Source of the DNA: Streptomyces pinistramenti
Lineage (GTDB): Bacteria > Actinomycetota > Actinomycetes > Streptomycetales > Streptomycetaceae
NCBI RefSeq assembly: GCF_020564935.1
Contig: NZ_JAJCXB010000052.1
Coordinates: 1-55,125, forward strand
Length of the DNA stretch: 55,125 bases
Reading direction: 5' to 3'
The notes under the pieces were generated by a model. That model made no database searches. It was not told where the DNA came from and saw only the letters and a program-made list of their open reading frames with translations. This document shows, one piece after another, positions 23,963 through 34,000 of this stretch. Position 1 is the stretch's first letter, and every line of letters begins with the position of its first letter. Made by a program: the position numbers and the translations under genes.

Positions 23963-25177
23963 TCAGCCGCCCGCCATCGCCGGCAGAACGGTGAGCGTGA
24001 CGTCATCGGACAGCGCCGTCTCCAGCCCGTCGATGTCGCGCACGTTGGTGTCGCCGAGGAAGACGTTGGTCCAGGGCACGAGTTCGCCCTCCGGGCTCAG
24101 AAGCCGCGGGGCGAGTACCCGGTGGGTTTCGGTGAGCCACCTCAGCGCGTCGCCGACCGTGGCCGCCTCGCACCTCAGCTTCGCGGCGCCGGGGACCAGG
24201 GTCAGCCACGCCGTGGGGACGTCGAACTCCACCGTCGCGCCGCGTGCAGGAGGTGCCGTCGCGCGCATCGCCTCGACGGTCGCGCGGATGCCGTCCGCCA
24301 GCGAGGTGGTGGGCGCCCAGCCGAGTACGGTGCGGGCTGTGGTGATGTCGGGGCAGCGGGTCGTGCCCTCGGCGTGCCGGGCCGGAACGACGGTGACGGT
24401 TCCGGAGCCGGCGGTTTCGACGACCAGCTCAGCCAGATCAGCGATGCTCGTGCCGCTCGCAGCCCCCAGGTTGATGGGCCCCGGGGCGTCACTGTCGAGC
24501 ATGGTGATCAGCGCGCCCACGAAGTCGTCGATGTAGCACAGGCTGCGCACCCCGTTGCCCTGGACGGTGAGTTCGCCGTCGGCCAGAGCCGCTTCCACGA
24601 AGGCGGCTACGACACGGCGGTCGCCGCGTAACATCCCGGGCCCGTACACATTGAAGGGCCGGATGATCCCGGTGTTCACCCCGTATTCGCGGCGATAGGC
24701 GAACGCCATCGCCTCAAGGAACCGCTTGGCTTCCGCGTACCCGGACATGGGGCCGGTCGGATCGACGTTGCCCCAGTAGGTCTCGGGCTGCGGCTGAACG
24801 GCGGGTTCCCCGTACACCTCGGCGGAGGAGGCGAGCACGATGCGCGCCCTGTAACGGCGGGCGATCTCCAGTGCGTTGACGGTGCCGGACGATCCGGCTT
24901 GGAGAGTGCGGACGGGGTGATTGCGTACGTGGGCGGGGCCGATGGGGCTGGCGAGATGCATCACGCCGGTCACGGGCTCCGACCAGTCCAGCGGCTGGGT
25001 GATGTCGTGCTCGATGAGCGTGAACCGCGGGTGCTTTTGCAGGTCGTCCAGCGCCGGGAGCCGGCCGGCCGTGAGGCTGTCCACGGCGGTGACTCGGGCG
25101 CCGCGCTTGAGCAGGGCTGAGCAGAGATGGGTGCCGATGAATCCGGCACCACCGGTTACGAGTACGTGCTCATTCAT
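23963..25177 (-). CDS. NAD-dependent sugar-nucleotide SDR fused to MoaD-like ubiquitin-fold domain
   Basis: Residues 1-310 are an extended SDR: VTGGAGFIGTHLCSALLKRG, SSAEVYGEP, GYAEAKRFLEA (YxxxK) and IIRPFNVYGPG, close to UDP-glucuronate decarboxylases and dTDP-glucose dehydratases. Residues about 315-404 form a separate domain that begins VEFDVPTAWLTLVPGA and contains VGDALRWLTE and GELVPWTNVFLGDTNVRDID, and the protein ends in PAMAGG. This is the MoaD/ThiS beta-grasp pattern with the terminal Gly-Gly used for activation by E1-like enzymes. No E1 or JAB peptidase gene is nearby. The ATG has an AAGGGA site. Domain calls are by motif; the joint function is unknown. Confidence 0.85.
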   Translation of the reverse strand: MNEHVLVTGGAGFIGTHLCSALLKRGARVTAVDSLTAGRLPALDDLQKHPRFTLIEHDITQPLDWSEPVTGVMHLASPIGPAHVRNHPVRTLQAGSSGTVNALEIARRYRARIVLASSAEVYGEPAVQPQPETYWGNVDPTGPMSGYAEAKRFLEAMAFAYRREYGVNTGIIRPFNVYGPGMLRGDRRVVAAFVEAALADGELTVQGNGVRSLCYIDDFVGALITMLDSDAPGPINLGAASGTSIADLAELVVETAGSGTVTVVPARHAEGTTRCPDITTARTVLGWAPTTSLADGIRATVEAMRATAPPARGATVEFDVPTAWLTLVPGAAKLRCEAATVGDALRWLTETHRVLAPRLLSPEGELVPWTNVFLGDTNVRDIDGLETALSDDVTLTVLPAMAGG

Positions 25178-25250
25178 GGGAATTCCCTTCGTGGGGTTGG
25201 CATGGAGACGGTCTCCGGGGCGGTCAGGGCGGTCGGGGCGCTGGGGGGGG

Positions 25251-25523
25251 CTACCTGCGTTCGTGACCGGGTGTCCCTTGGTGTCGTGGGTGGCCGGTCG
25301 CAGCGGCGGGTGGGGCAGTCGCCAGGCGTCCTGTCAGGTGGATGCCGGAGTGATTCGGCGGCGGGGTGGAGTGGCGCGCGGGTGCGGCTCCCTCCGACGG
25401 GCTCATGAAGGCCGCGCAGGCTGCGACTCCGAGGCCGAAGCCGGTGAGCCACACCTTGATCTCCCGTTTCGGTTTGTCCCACCGACTGGTCTTGATCTCC
25501 GTGAGCTCGAATTTGGTGGTCAC
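25251..25523 (-). CDS. Small protein with one membrane helix
   Basis: A 90-residue protein with a basic N-terminal segment (TTKFELTEIKTSRWDKPKRE), a single hydrophobic helix VWLTGFGLGVAACAAFM and a Pro/His/Thr-rich outer tail. The GTG start overlaps the DUF5999 gene stop (GTGA), so the two are coupled. I do not recognise a family. The coupling suggests a partner of the DUF5999 protein. Confidence 0.6.
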   Translation of the reverse strand: MTTKFELTEIKTSRWDKPKREIKVWLTGFGLGVAACAAFMSPSEGAAPARHSTPPPNHSGIHLTGRLATAPPAAATGHPRHQGTPGHERR

Positions 25524-25756
25524 GGGGTGGTGGGCCGGGTCGAGGGGGCATCGGGGCCGAGTGAGAGTGTCGTTCCGCCGATCGGTCGGTGCGGCGCGAT
25601 GACCTGCCCATTCGGCGACAGCTCGCCGGTGTCCTCGAACAGCACGACGCCGTTGCACAGCAGGCTCCAACCCTGCTCCGGGTAGCCGGCCACGAGGTGC
25701 GCGGCCTCTGCGTCCGGCGCGGTGGCCGCCGGGCACGGCGACCGGTGTTGGCACAT
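25520..25756 (-). CDS. DUF5999 family protein
   Basis: A 78-residue protein beginning MCQHRSPCPAATAPDAEAA and containing YPEQGWSLLCNGVVLFEDTG and NGQVIAPHRP, the pattern of a Streptomyces-specific family of unknown function (DUF5999). The CQHxxxCP cysteines and the later LLCNG could bind metal. The long upstream extension of the frame is low-complexity; the ATG at MCQH is the family start. Members usually occur near regulators of the WhiJ/ATPase type, as here. Confidence 0.8.
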   Translation of the reverse strand: MCQHRSPCPAATAPDAEAAHLVAGYPEQGWSLLCNGVVLFEDTGELSPNGQVIAPHRPIGGTTLSLGPDAPSTRPTTP

Positions 25757-25851
25757 GGACTTCTCCTCAGCAGCGGTTCGGATAGGGACGAGGTGGGTGC
25801 GTGGGCCGGCCGCCGCCGAGGGCCACCGGGCGGCGCCGCACACCTTCAAGG

Positions 25852-26466
25852 TCACGGGCAGGCGCTGCGCCGGAGGGCCGTCACGAATCGCCGGGCGGTA
25901 CGCACCGTGAGATCTCCCAAGCTGACGACGGGGTCCTCGTCGCATCGCTGGCAGTACGGGTGGAAGTACATGTCCATGAACCCGCCGCCCGTGGCCTTCT
26001 TGAACGCGGAGTGAAGACGGTCGAGGAGCTGCTGCCCCTCGGGCCAGTCGGGGATCTCCTCCAGCACCGGCTGCGGCGGCGCGCCAAGGGCGCAGGCGAG
26101 CCGGTCGGCCGTGGGGATCGAGAGGTCACCGAGATGGATTCGGGCGTTGTGGACGGAAGGGTTGGGGAAGTCGTCCAGGCCGTGGGCACGCGCCGCTTCA
26201 CGCAGCTGGGCGGCCACCTTGTAGGTGCCGCGCATCCCCTTGCGGATGAGGCGCGCGAGTTCGGTCGCGTCCACGGCGTCGGTGCGGTTCAGCCTGACGT
26301 AGGGGGCCGCCCCGGAGTCGTCGAACACCGGCCTGATGCCGCTCAGGCCCGCGGCGCGCAGCTCGCGGTCGAGTGCGAGAGCCGCCGTGTTCGTCTCCTG
26401 GCGGGTGGGACGGGGTGTGAGGAGCCCGGTTTCATGCTTCGTCGGGGCAGGGGTCTTGCGGGTCAT
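25852..26466 (-). CDS. Hypothetical protein, part of regulator-linked operon
   Basis: A 204-residue protein starting MTRKTPAPTKHETG. Residues about 60-150 are helical (ATELARLIRKGMRGTYKVAA, then LREAARAHGLDD), and near the C-terminus is FHPYCQRCDEDPVVSLGDLT with a CxxC pair. Its start overlaps the stop of the gene at 26463 (ATGA), and it lies 95 bp before the DUF5999 gene. I do not recognise it; the helical middle could be a DNA- or protein-binding module. Confidence 0.7.
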   Translation of the reverse strand: MTRKTPAPTKHETGLLTPRPTRQETNTAALALDRELRAAGLSGIRPVFDDSGAAPYVRLNRTDAVDATELARLIRKGMRGTYKVAAQLREAARAHGLDDFPNPSVHNARIHLGDLSIPTADRLACALGAPPQPVLEEIPDWPEGQQLLDRLHSAFKKATGGGFMDMYFHPYCQRCDEDPVVSLGDLTVRTARRFVTALRRSACP

Positions 26467-26915
26467 GCGGATCTCCGGACGGTCGTTCGCGGGCATTGGG
26501 GACAAGGGCGGTCGCTGTGCCACAGGAGGCCACCGGTTACGTCGGAAGGAACCGAATGGCGGTCCGACGTGGCGGAGTTGGGGCAGTTTGAGGTGAGCGG
26601 CAGGGCGAAGACGGGGTAAGCGCTCCAGTTCCAGCGGCTGTCGCCAGTCGGGAGGGTGAAGGTGACCGACCGTCCCTGGTGCAGTTCCTGGACTGCGGTT
26701 CCGGCTGCCTGCTGGTCGCTGAGCCACGCACACGCGATCCCGAGCGCCTCGCTGTCGAGGCCGGACAGGATGCCGCGGACCGAGTCGCGCATCCAGACGA
26801 CCGCGCGGCCCGGGGAGAGCGTGAGGGTGCGCTGAGGGTCGAGGCGTTCGAAGCCGGGCCCGTGGTAGCTCCGTTGGCACCAGTAGGTACGCGGCAAGGG
26901 CTGGAGCTGGGTCAC
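26463..26915 (-). CDS. Hypothetical protein in ATPase operon
   Basis: A 150-residue protein from a GTG that overlaps the stop of the ATPase gene (GTGA), giving VTQLQPLPRTYWCQRSYHGP. It contains LSPGRAVVWMRDSVRGILSG, then SEALGIACAWLSDQQAAG, and ends with a CPQCP motif, a possible zinc site. I do not recognise the family. Overlap on both sides (26912 and 26463) strongly supports translation and a shared role with the ATPase. Confidence 0.7.
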   Translation of the reverse strand: MTQLQPLPRTYWCQRSYHGPGFERLDPQRTLTLSPGRAVVWMRDSVRGILSGLDSEALGIACAWLSDQQAAGTAVQELHQGRSVTFTLPTGDSRWNWSAYPVFALPLTSNCPNSATSDRHSVPSDVTGGLLWHSDRPCPQCPRTTVRRSA

Positions 26916-27850
26916 GCCGACCGCCTGCGCTGACCGGCATTGGCGGAGCCGAAGGTGGGCAAGGGCTCGTCGTCGCCGCCGGCCAGCTGCTCCAGCAGAT
27001 CCAGCGTCACCATCGCCAACCGCCTCAGGTGCGCCTGCTCGACGTTGCCCTCGCACACCTGGCGAGCGCGAAGCCGGTCAGCTCGGCTGATCGCTTCAGC
27101 AAGACCGGACTCGGGCGCCCCGCCGGATCGCTGCTGCGCGATGGCCACGAGCTGCCCCAGCATGCGGCTCAGGTGATCGGCACTCCGGAACATCTCGGCC
27201 ACCGCACCGCTCGGAGCTTCGGCCGTTCGTCGAGGAAGGAGGGCCGCGAGCCGCCCCAGCAGCCGGGGCCGACGCGGTGGCCGTCGGCAGCTCCCGGCGA
27301 TCCCAGTCGGTCCTGCCGCAGCTCCAAGGACCGCCTCCAGAGCGTCGTCCAGGTCCGTCTCGACGAAGGAATCCCGCAGCTTGCCCAGGACACGCGCCAT
27401 GACATCAACGCTGTTGTCAGCATGGCCGGGAGGAAGAACGGAAGCGGAGTTCACGCAGGAGCCCACGCCCCGGATCTCGACCCAGACGTCCTTGCCCGTG
27501 TCCGTAAGGGCAGCGCCCCACTCGTCGGCCGTCCTGCTGAGGATGTACATCCCCCGACCGCTCTCGCTCCTCCAGTCCGGCTCACGAACGACGGGCAACT
27601 GCCGGCTGCTGTCGCTGACGACGATCCGGATGCCGGACGGCAAGGGCTGGATGAGCAAGGAACAGACGCTGGAGCCCGCGTGCTGATAGACGTTGGCGAG
27701 CATTTCCATCACGCACACCACGGCCGGATCGACCAGCTCACCCCACCCCCAGCCCTGCACGTAGGCAGCGGCGGTCCGACGGATACGCCCGAGGTACTTC
27801 GGGTTGACGGTCAGCTTCTGCCGGTACTGCTGTGTGATTGCCTCTGCCAT
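26912..27850 (-). CDS. HATPase-fold anti-sigma-like ATP-binding protein
   Basis: A 312-residue protein from the ATG giving MAEAITQQYRQKLTVNPKYL. The N-terminal 140 residues form a GHKL/RsbW-like ATPase: VCVMEMLANVYQHAGS (N box), then GIRIVVSDSS and SGRGMYILSRTADEWG (G box). Streptomyces encode many such ATPases next to XRE regulators (WhiJ-like systems), where they probably bind the regulator or a small partner. The C-terminal 170 residues are helical and unassigned. It is the first gene of a leftward operon whose promoter faces the XRE regulator gene. Kinase activity is not shown by sequence. Confidence 0.82.
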   Translation of the reverse strand: MAEAITQQYRQKLTVNPKYLGRIRRTAAAYVQGWGWGELVDPAVVCVMEMLANVYQHAGSSVCSLLIQPLPSGIRIVVSDSSRQLPVVREPDWRSESGRGMYILSRTADEWGAALTDTGKDVWVEIRGVGSCVNSASVLPPGHADNSVDVMARVLGKLRDSFVETDLDDALEAVLGAAAGPTGIAGSCRRPPRRPRLLGRLAALLPRRTAEAPSGAVAEMFRSADHLSRMLGQLVAIAQQRSGGAPESGLAEAISRADRLRARQVCEGNVEQAHLRRLAMVTLDLLEQLAGGDDEPLPTFGSANAGQRRRSA

Positions 27851-27999
27851 GAGGGGCACGGCTCCTCCATCGCCCGGACATCGAATTCCCGGTGGACCGA
27901 CCTGCGCCGTCCCGAAGGTCGAGCTCAAGGTGGCGAGGGGAGATAAAGGTTTCCGCCGCTGCGAAGACTCCGCCATGTCACGGCGAATACCACCTCGAT

Positions 28000-28020
28000 A
28001 TCAGCGGGTGACTCGCTGAT
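28000..28020. promoter_or_regulatory. Inverted repeat in divergent promoter region
   Basis: ATCAGCG and CGCTGAT form perfect 7-bp arms around a 7-base centre, midway between the ATPase operon and the XRE regulator. The position suits an operator bound by the neighbouring regulator, which is inference. Confidence 0.5.
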
Positions 28021-28159
28021 CACCGACATGTCACCTGAGCACCACTTGCACCCAAGGTCTCTACTGCTGAGTGGAGTTGGGCAATAGTGGGGTGCGAGGG
28101 CTTCCCCGGATGCTGACGCCCCGACCGTGAACGGATCAGCTCGAAAGGACACATCCGTC

Positions 28160-29494
28160 ATGAACTCGCTGACGCTGCTCCAAGCCCTGGTCCGGGAGCG
28201 GGGATGGACGTACGACGTGTTCAGACGGGCCTACGAGAAGGCCGCGCGAGAGGTGGCAGCAGCCGCCGGGGAGCCGCCTTCCACTGCGACAGTGGAAGAG
28301 CAGACGTTCCGCCGATGGACCTCAGGGCGCGTCAAGGGAATCCCGAACCAGCCGGCACCGCAGGTCCTGGAGCACGTATTCGGGTACACCGCGCGCCAGC
28401 TCTTGAGCCCGCCACCCGAGCTGCCTCCGGCCACGCTGGGAAGCCCAGTACCGACGCTCAACGAAAGTGACCTTGCCATGACTGCTCGGGATGCAGCCGC
28501 GCACGCCGGTGACGCCGCCTCCCTCAGCGTTCCGGATATGACGCTCGACCAACTGGACGACGACGTCATGATCCTGGCCCGCGACTACAACCGCACCTCA
28601 CCGATCGAGGTGTACCGCCGCGCCAAGGAACTCTTGAATTCCGCCCAGACCCTGCTGGAAAGGACCCAAGTACCGCGCCAGCGCACACGCGGATATCTCG
28701 CCGCAGGCCAGTCCGCTTCCCTCCTCTCCGCCATCTGTTTCGATCTGGGCTCCCTGCCCGCCGCCGTTTCACTTTCCCGAACCGCGGCGCTGTACGGCCA
28801 GGTCATCGAACACGGCCCCCTTCAGGCATACGCCCACGGAGCGCTCGCCTTCCTCGCGTTCTGGGGCGGCCGTCCGTCGGAATCCGTACGGCTCGTGCGC
28901 ACTGCGCAACAATTCGGCGGTCTTGGTGACACTGCCCGAACTCGCTTGTCCGTCATCGAAGGACGGGCATACGGGCACCTGGGAAACCAGCCGGCAGCGA
29001 AGCGCGCCATACACAACGCTCTTGAGCAGAGCACCGATGGACGCGACGACCTGCACGACGACATCGGCGGCGAGTTCGGGTTTCCGGGCGAACGGGTAGC
29101 GATGAGCAACGCCACGACCTACCTGCTGCTGCGCGACGCAGAGGGCGCCGAGGCAGCAGCGGAGAGCGCTCTACACCTGATCGGCTCCAAGCCCGATGAC
29201 CAGCGGCCGTTGCTCATTTCGGCCCAGGCTTCCATCGACCTCGCCCGCGCCCGCCTGCTGCGCGGCGAACTCGAAGGCGCTCACGCCGCCTTGGAGCCCG
29301 TCTTCTCCATTCCGACCGAATGGCGAGGCGCAGGAATTCTGGAACGCATGGCCGCGGTGCGATCCGGGCTTTGCCACCCCGACTTCAGCGGGGCGGCCGA
29401 AGTAGGCACGCTCGGTGAACGCATCGAAGAGTTCGGCGCGGCAGCGACAGCACACACACTCGGGGCCGCAGCGCCACTGGCCATTGAGAGCTGA
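28160..29494 (+). CDS. XRE-family regulator with TPR-like C-terminus
   Basis: A 444-residue protein starting MNSLTLLQALVRERGWTYDV. The N-terminal 90 residues are an atypical HTH-like domain ending VEEQTFRRWTSGRVKGIPNQ and VLEHVFGYTARQLL, the pattern of Streptomyces 'helix-turn-helix plus TPR' regulators. Residues about 140-430 are helical repeats (LSRTAALYGQVIEHG, AHGALAFLAFWGGRPSES, AIHNALEQS) that would sense a ligand or protein partner. The ATG with AAAGGA upstream is preferred to a GTG 11 codons earlier. It is divergent from the ATPase operon and may control it. Confidence 0.8.
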   Translation: MNSLTLLQALVRERGWTYDVFRRAYEKAAREVAAAAGEPPSTATVEEQTFRRWTSGRVKGIPNQPAPQVLEHVFGYTARQLLSPPPELPPATLGSPVPTLNESDLAMTARDAAAHAGDAASLSVPDMTLDQLDDDVMILARDYNRTSPIEVYRRAKELLNSAQTLLERTQVPRQRTRGYLAAGQSASLLSAICFDLGSLPAAVSLSRTAALYGQVIEHGPLQAYAHGALAFLAFWGGRPSESVRLVRTAQQFGGLGDTARTRLSVIEGRAYGHLGNQPAAKRAIHNALEQSTDGRDDLHDDIGGEFGFPGERVAMSNATTYLLLRDAEGAEAAAESALHLIGSKPDDQRPLLISAQASIDLARARLLRGELEGAHAALEPVFSIPTEWRGAGILERMAAVRSGLCHPDFSGAAEVGTLGERIEEFGAAATAHTLGAAAPLAIES

Positions 29495-29497
29495 CCG

Positions 29498-30529
29498 TCA
29501 GCCGCCAAGCCTCGCCAGAATCTCGGCCTCCTTCGCCGACGAGATGCCGTGCTCGGCCCAACGGGGATGTTCCACCGGCATCCCGCCGGCCTCCAGCCAC
29601 TCCCACGTATCAGCGACTGTCTCCGCGAGAGGGCGGCACCGCAGCCCAGCCGCCTGCGCCCCGGTGGAGTCGATGTTCCACACACCGGCGTGCGTGCGCC
29701 ACAGCGGCAACTCGGTCCACTGCCGCACACCGTGCTCCAGCAGAACGTCGTCGGGTGCCCACACTAGGCGGCTGTCCTGCCCCGTCGCCTCCAGGCAGGC
29801 CGTGAGGAGACCGCTCATCGTCGCGTGCCCGATCGGCGCCGTCACATTGAACGCTCCGCCGACCGAAGAAGCGGCTCGATCGAGAGCGAATTCCGCAACG
29901 TCCCGGACATCCACCGGCTGAATCGCTTTCCGCGGATCCCCAGGAGCAAGAATCACCCCACCCTTCTCCGCCCGCCGCAGCCACCACGGAAGCCGCCCCA
30001 CGTACTCCCCCGGCCCCAGAATCACCCCAGGACGGAGAATCGAAGCCCGCGCTTCCCCAAAGGCCAGCACCGACGCCCGCTCAGCACCCGCCTTCTGCCG
30101 GCCGTAATACCAATCCGGCCCATCCCAGTTCGCGGGAAGCCGCCCATAATCAGCATCGGCGTCTGCAGGCCCATCGAGCACCTGCGAGGACTCCGTCAAC
30201 GGCTCGTCCGGCCAGCCCCGATATGCGTTAACCGTGGAGATGAAAACGTAACGGCCCGCTACGGACTCCAGCTCCTCAGCCCCGGCAAGAACGTCACGAG
30301 GTGCCAACTCCGAAGCCGATGTATCGATCACGGCATCCCACGGCCCGTGCTCCGCCAGCCTCCGCAGGTCTCCTCGCACCATGCGGTCCCCGCGGATCTG
30401 CCGCACCCCTTCCGGCGCGACGCCGGACACCCCCCGGTTGAAGGCCGACACCGACCACCCCCGCCCAAGTGCCCCCTGCACAACGGCCCGCCCGAGGAAC
30501 CAAGTCCCGCCCAGCACAAGAATCTTCAT
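29498..30529 (-). CDS. NAD-dependent epimerase/dehydratase (isoflavone-reductase-like SDR)
   Basis: A 343-residue atypical SDR: MKILVLGGTWFLGRAVVQGA gives the Rossmann GxxxxG region, followed by NRGVSGVAPEGV and DTSASELAPRDV. YYGRQKAGAE gives the YxxxK pair, and ILRPGVILGPGEYV and AIQPVDVRDVAEFALD are typical. It converges with the regulator gene, with only 3 bp between stops. Its substrate is unknown; it resembles reductases/epimerases that modify sugars or flavonoid-like compounds rather than classical GalE. An ATG upstream is not needed because MKILVLGG is the natural N-terminus. Confidence 0.83.
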   Translation of the reverse strand: MKILVLGGTWFLGRAVVQGALGRGWSVSAFNRGVSGVAPEGVRQIRGDRMVRGDLRRLAEHGPWDAVIDTSASELAPRDVLAGAEELESVAGRYVFISTVNAYRGWPDEPLTESSQVLDGPADADADYGRLPANWDGPDWYYGRQKAGAERASVLAFGEARASILRPGVILGPGEYVGRLPWWLRRAEKGGVILAPGDPRKAIQPVDVRDVAEFALDRAASSVGGAFNVTAPIGHATMSGLLTACLEATGQDSRLVWAPDDVLLEHGVRQWTELPLWRTHAGVWNIDSTGAQAAGLRCRPLAETVADTWEWLEAGGMPVEHPRWAEHGISSAKEAEILARLGG

Positions 30530-31085
30530 GCCACCGATCCTGCCCGCCAAGGCCCTGACCGCGCCACGCCCCCCGCATTACAAGTCTTCCGGTAGAGCAG
30601 CACCGTCCGTAGGGCTGCCCCCAAATGATCTAGGGGAAGCTGGTTGCCCGGCTTTCTCTGTCACCTGGCAGGGTTGCAGCCATGCAGCCGGGCGATGCCG
30701 AGCTTGGCGTGGTGGACGCCGCCGACCTTCCCCACTCGTGCATCTCGACAGCCGCTTCGAGCCACAATCCGTCATCACTCAGAACGGTGAGTAGCTACCC
30801 CAGTTCGCCTACAGCGCTGCTTCGAGGTTCGCGAGGACAGGAATATTTGACGGCCGTGTCCTTCCGTGCAGCCTCTCCATTTCGCCAGTCACCTGCGCAG
30901 AAGCGTGTAGAGGGAAGCCTTAGCGCCGCGCCTTCCACAGACCCTCGACATACACATGCTTGGTGCGCTTGGTGAAGTGCATGGAGCCCGCTCCGTGGAA
31001 CGAATCAGGTCACCCTCGCCAGAGGCCGTTGCAGCCACCTTGACCCGCCCTCATCCTGGAGCGTTCGTCAGCGGTTGAAAGGAGA
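30530..31085. other. Intergenic region before the helicase gene
   Basis: About 550 bp. The left part faces the leftward SDR gene and should hold its promoter; the right part precedes the helicase and ends in AAAGGAG at its start codon. Frames inside it are short and do not resemble known proteins. It marks the change from metabolic to conflict cargo. Confidence 0.45.
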
Positions 31086-34000
31086 ATGGTGAACCATCCG
31101 CGAGGCCACGCCAGTGATCCCGACGTCATCGGACAGACGGTGGGGCTGGTCAACTTCCTGCGTGACGTGGTCCACAGCAGCCACCAACGACAGCGCAATG
31201 ACCGAGGTCGTGAGCACCAGTGGCTGGCACAACTGCCGGAGTCAGTCCGCAGGCCCACTCCACGCAACGACGGTGTGCTGCTAACGCTCGACCACGTGCC
31301 GCAGAGCACGCCGCCCGACCTCCCCACCTCGCTCGACGGCTGGGTGGATCCGGCGCTCTGCCTGGATCCGGACGGGGGTGATCCACCTCTTACGGAGCAG
31401 GGCCCGGGGCATGAATTGGTGCATGTTGCGGACAGTGAGGAACAGCAGGAAGGAGAAGGCGTCCTCCGCCGTGAAGAGGCCGGTGACGTACTGCGGGTCT
31501 ATGGCACATGGCTGGACCGGTGGCGCAGATGGGCGGAGCGGGAACGTGCGGAGCGGCCCCTGCGTGAACTCTACGACCGGCTCTACGCATGGCACCAAAA
31601 ACTGGTCCAGGAGGACGACCAGACGGAACTCGTCCTGGCTGTTGGGCTGTTGACCTCGGTCGGGCCGAATGAGGACGTGGTGCACCGGCACCTGCTCGCC
31701 CAGCGGGTGGAGACGTCGACAGATCGCCGTACCGCGAAGCTGACCGTGCGACTGTCACCGGAGAGCGCCCTGCGGCTTGAGGACCAGGACTTCCTGGACA
31801 GCGATGACGGATGGGTACGCGAGCGTGGGGCCGCCCTCTCGGAGGAGATCACCGCTCGGGCGATGAATCCGCTGAGTCCGGAGGCTCTGGAGCAGCTGGC
31901 GCAGTGGCAGGAGCGTGCGACCACCCGTCCCATGGGCTTCAGCGCGGAATGGGAACCGCCTCGTGCCCAGGAGCCAGGGGCCCGGCTCACGTACGCGCCG
32001 GCCTTGGTCATGCGCCCGCGCAATCTCAATTCGCTGCTGCGATTCTACGACCAAATCGCAGAGACAGTGGCTTCGGAAGGGCACGCTCCGCTCGGCCTGG
32101 CCCAGATGGTCCGTACGCTGGAGGCCGAGGAGCGTTCGGCCTGGGACGGGGCCGGCAAGGCGCCGTTGTTCGGCGACGATCCGCTCTTTCCCGGCAAGAC
32201 GAACGCGCAGCAGCGCAGCGTGCTCGGACGTCTGGAGCACGACACTGGGGTGGTGGTCCAGGGGCCACCCGGTACGGGCAAGACCCATACGATCGCCAAT
32301 CTGGTCTCCGCACTGCTCGCACAGGGACAGCGGGTGCTGGTGACCAGTGCCCGCGATCAAGCACTGACTGTGCTGCGGGAGAAGCTCCCGACTGCGGTGC
32401 GGGACTTGTGCGTACTGCTGCTCAGCTCCGCCCGTCACGACGGAGCGGGTGAGTTGGAGCGCACCATCAATGCTCTCATCGACCAGGTGGCCGGCAGCGA
32501 CCCCGACGAACTACGTGCCGAAATCCGCCGCCTGAGTGGCGAACGCGACGAGGTCCGCGGGCACATCGAGACGATCACAGAACAAGTGATCTCGCTCCGT
32601 GAGGCCGAGTACCGCCACCGAAGCGTGGCGCCGGGGTACGCGGGAACGCTCGCCGAGATCGTGGAACGGGTGCACGTCGGCACCGAGAAATACGCATGGA
32701 TCGCCCCCGTACCGGACACTGCGGGAGACGTCCCGCCCCTGGCCGTCGAGCAAGCCCAGGAACTCCTTCTGCTGCTGCGCGACGGCGCGGGTGAGCCGCG
32801 TGCAGAGGGTGCGCTCCCGGACCCTGGCGAACTGCCTTCCCCTCAACAGGTCGCGAACGTCTTCGCTGCCAGCCACCTCAGCGACGAAGGCCTGTCCGCG
32901 GAGACAATCGAGATCCGAGACACTCTCGCCGGCCTCGACGCGTCCGTGACGGCCGAGCTGGCCTCCCTTCTCGATACCTGCAAGACGGCCCTGCACCACC
33001 TTGGCGCCCCCACGGACGCCACCCGCTGGGACCTGGACTCGTGGACCACCCGGGCGCTGACGGACCGACTCTCCCGGGCCGACCTGGCTCTCTGGGGGCG
33101 TGTGGCTGCCGCTGCGAACGAGATCCGGGAGGTCGCACGGGACGTGGACGCGTTGGGCCTCCGTCTGGTGTCCGTGCCCGAGGACCTGACCGCTCAGAAG
33201 GCAGGCCAGTTGATGGCCACCGGAACTGCGCTCCGGGAGCATCTGGCCGAAGGCAAGTCTCTGCGATCCCGGTTTCCGAGCAAAGCGCAGAAGAACGCCC
33301 AGGAGTTGCTGAACTCTTGCACCGTAAACGGTCGTGCACCACAGACGGCCGAAGATCTGGACGCCGTGATGGTGCATCTCCGGGCCCACGCCACACTCGC
33401 GGGAGCGGCCACGCGCTGGCAACAGGTGAGCGCCGTGGTCGGCGCAGGGGACTTGGAAGTACGACTGGCCGAACTGACCTCACGGGCAGAGCAGCTTGAG
33501 CACGTTCAGAGCTTCGGCACGGCCCGGGAGCACATTGATGCACTCCTGGTACGTCACGGGATTCGTCTGACGATCACCTCCCGCCGGGCGTGGCAGGACT
33601 TCAACGCTGCTGTGGCCGCACTCGAGGGGCGACGCGCCGCCGACGAGGCGACCGCGCAGCTCGCCGCGTGGGACGAGCTCCTTCGTGCACCTGTCAGCGG
33701 TTCACACCCGTCCACGGAGGCCCTGGTCCTTGTACAGGCCCTACGGGACCAGACTGTGGATGCCTATGCCGAGGCGTTGGAGGCACTGGCCGCCGCACAC
33801 CGACGGGAGCATCGAACGCACCGGTGCATGGAGTTACTCGGTCTCCTGCACAGCGCGCACCCTCTGCTCGCAGACCGCCTCGTGAACAGCGCCGACGATC
33901 ACTCCTGGGAGGAGCGGCTGGGGCTCCTGGAACAATCCTGGGCATGGGCAAAGGCCTCGCAGTTCGTACGCGAGCAGCGTACGCCTGGGCTGGAGCGCAA

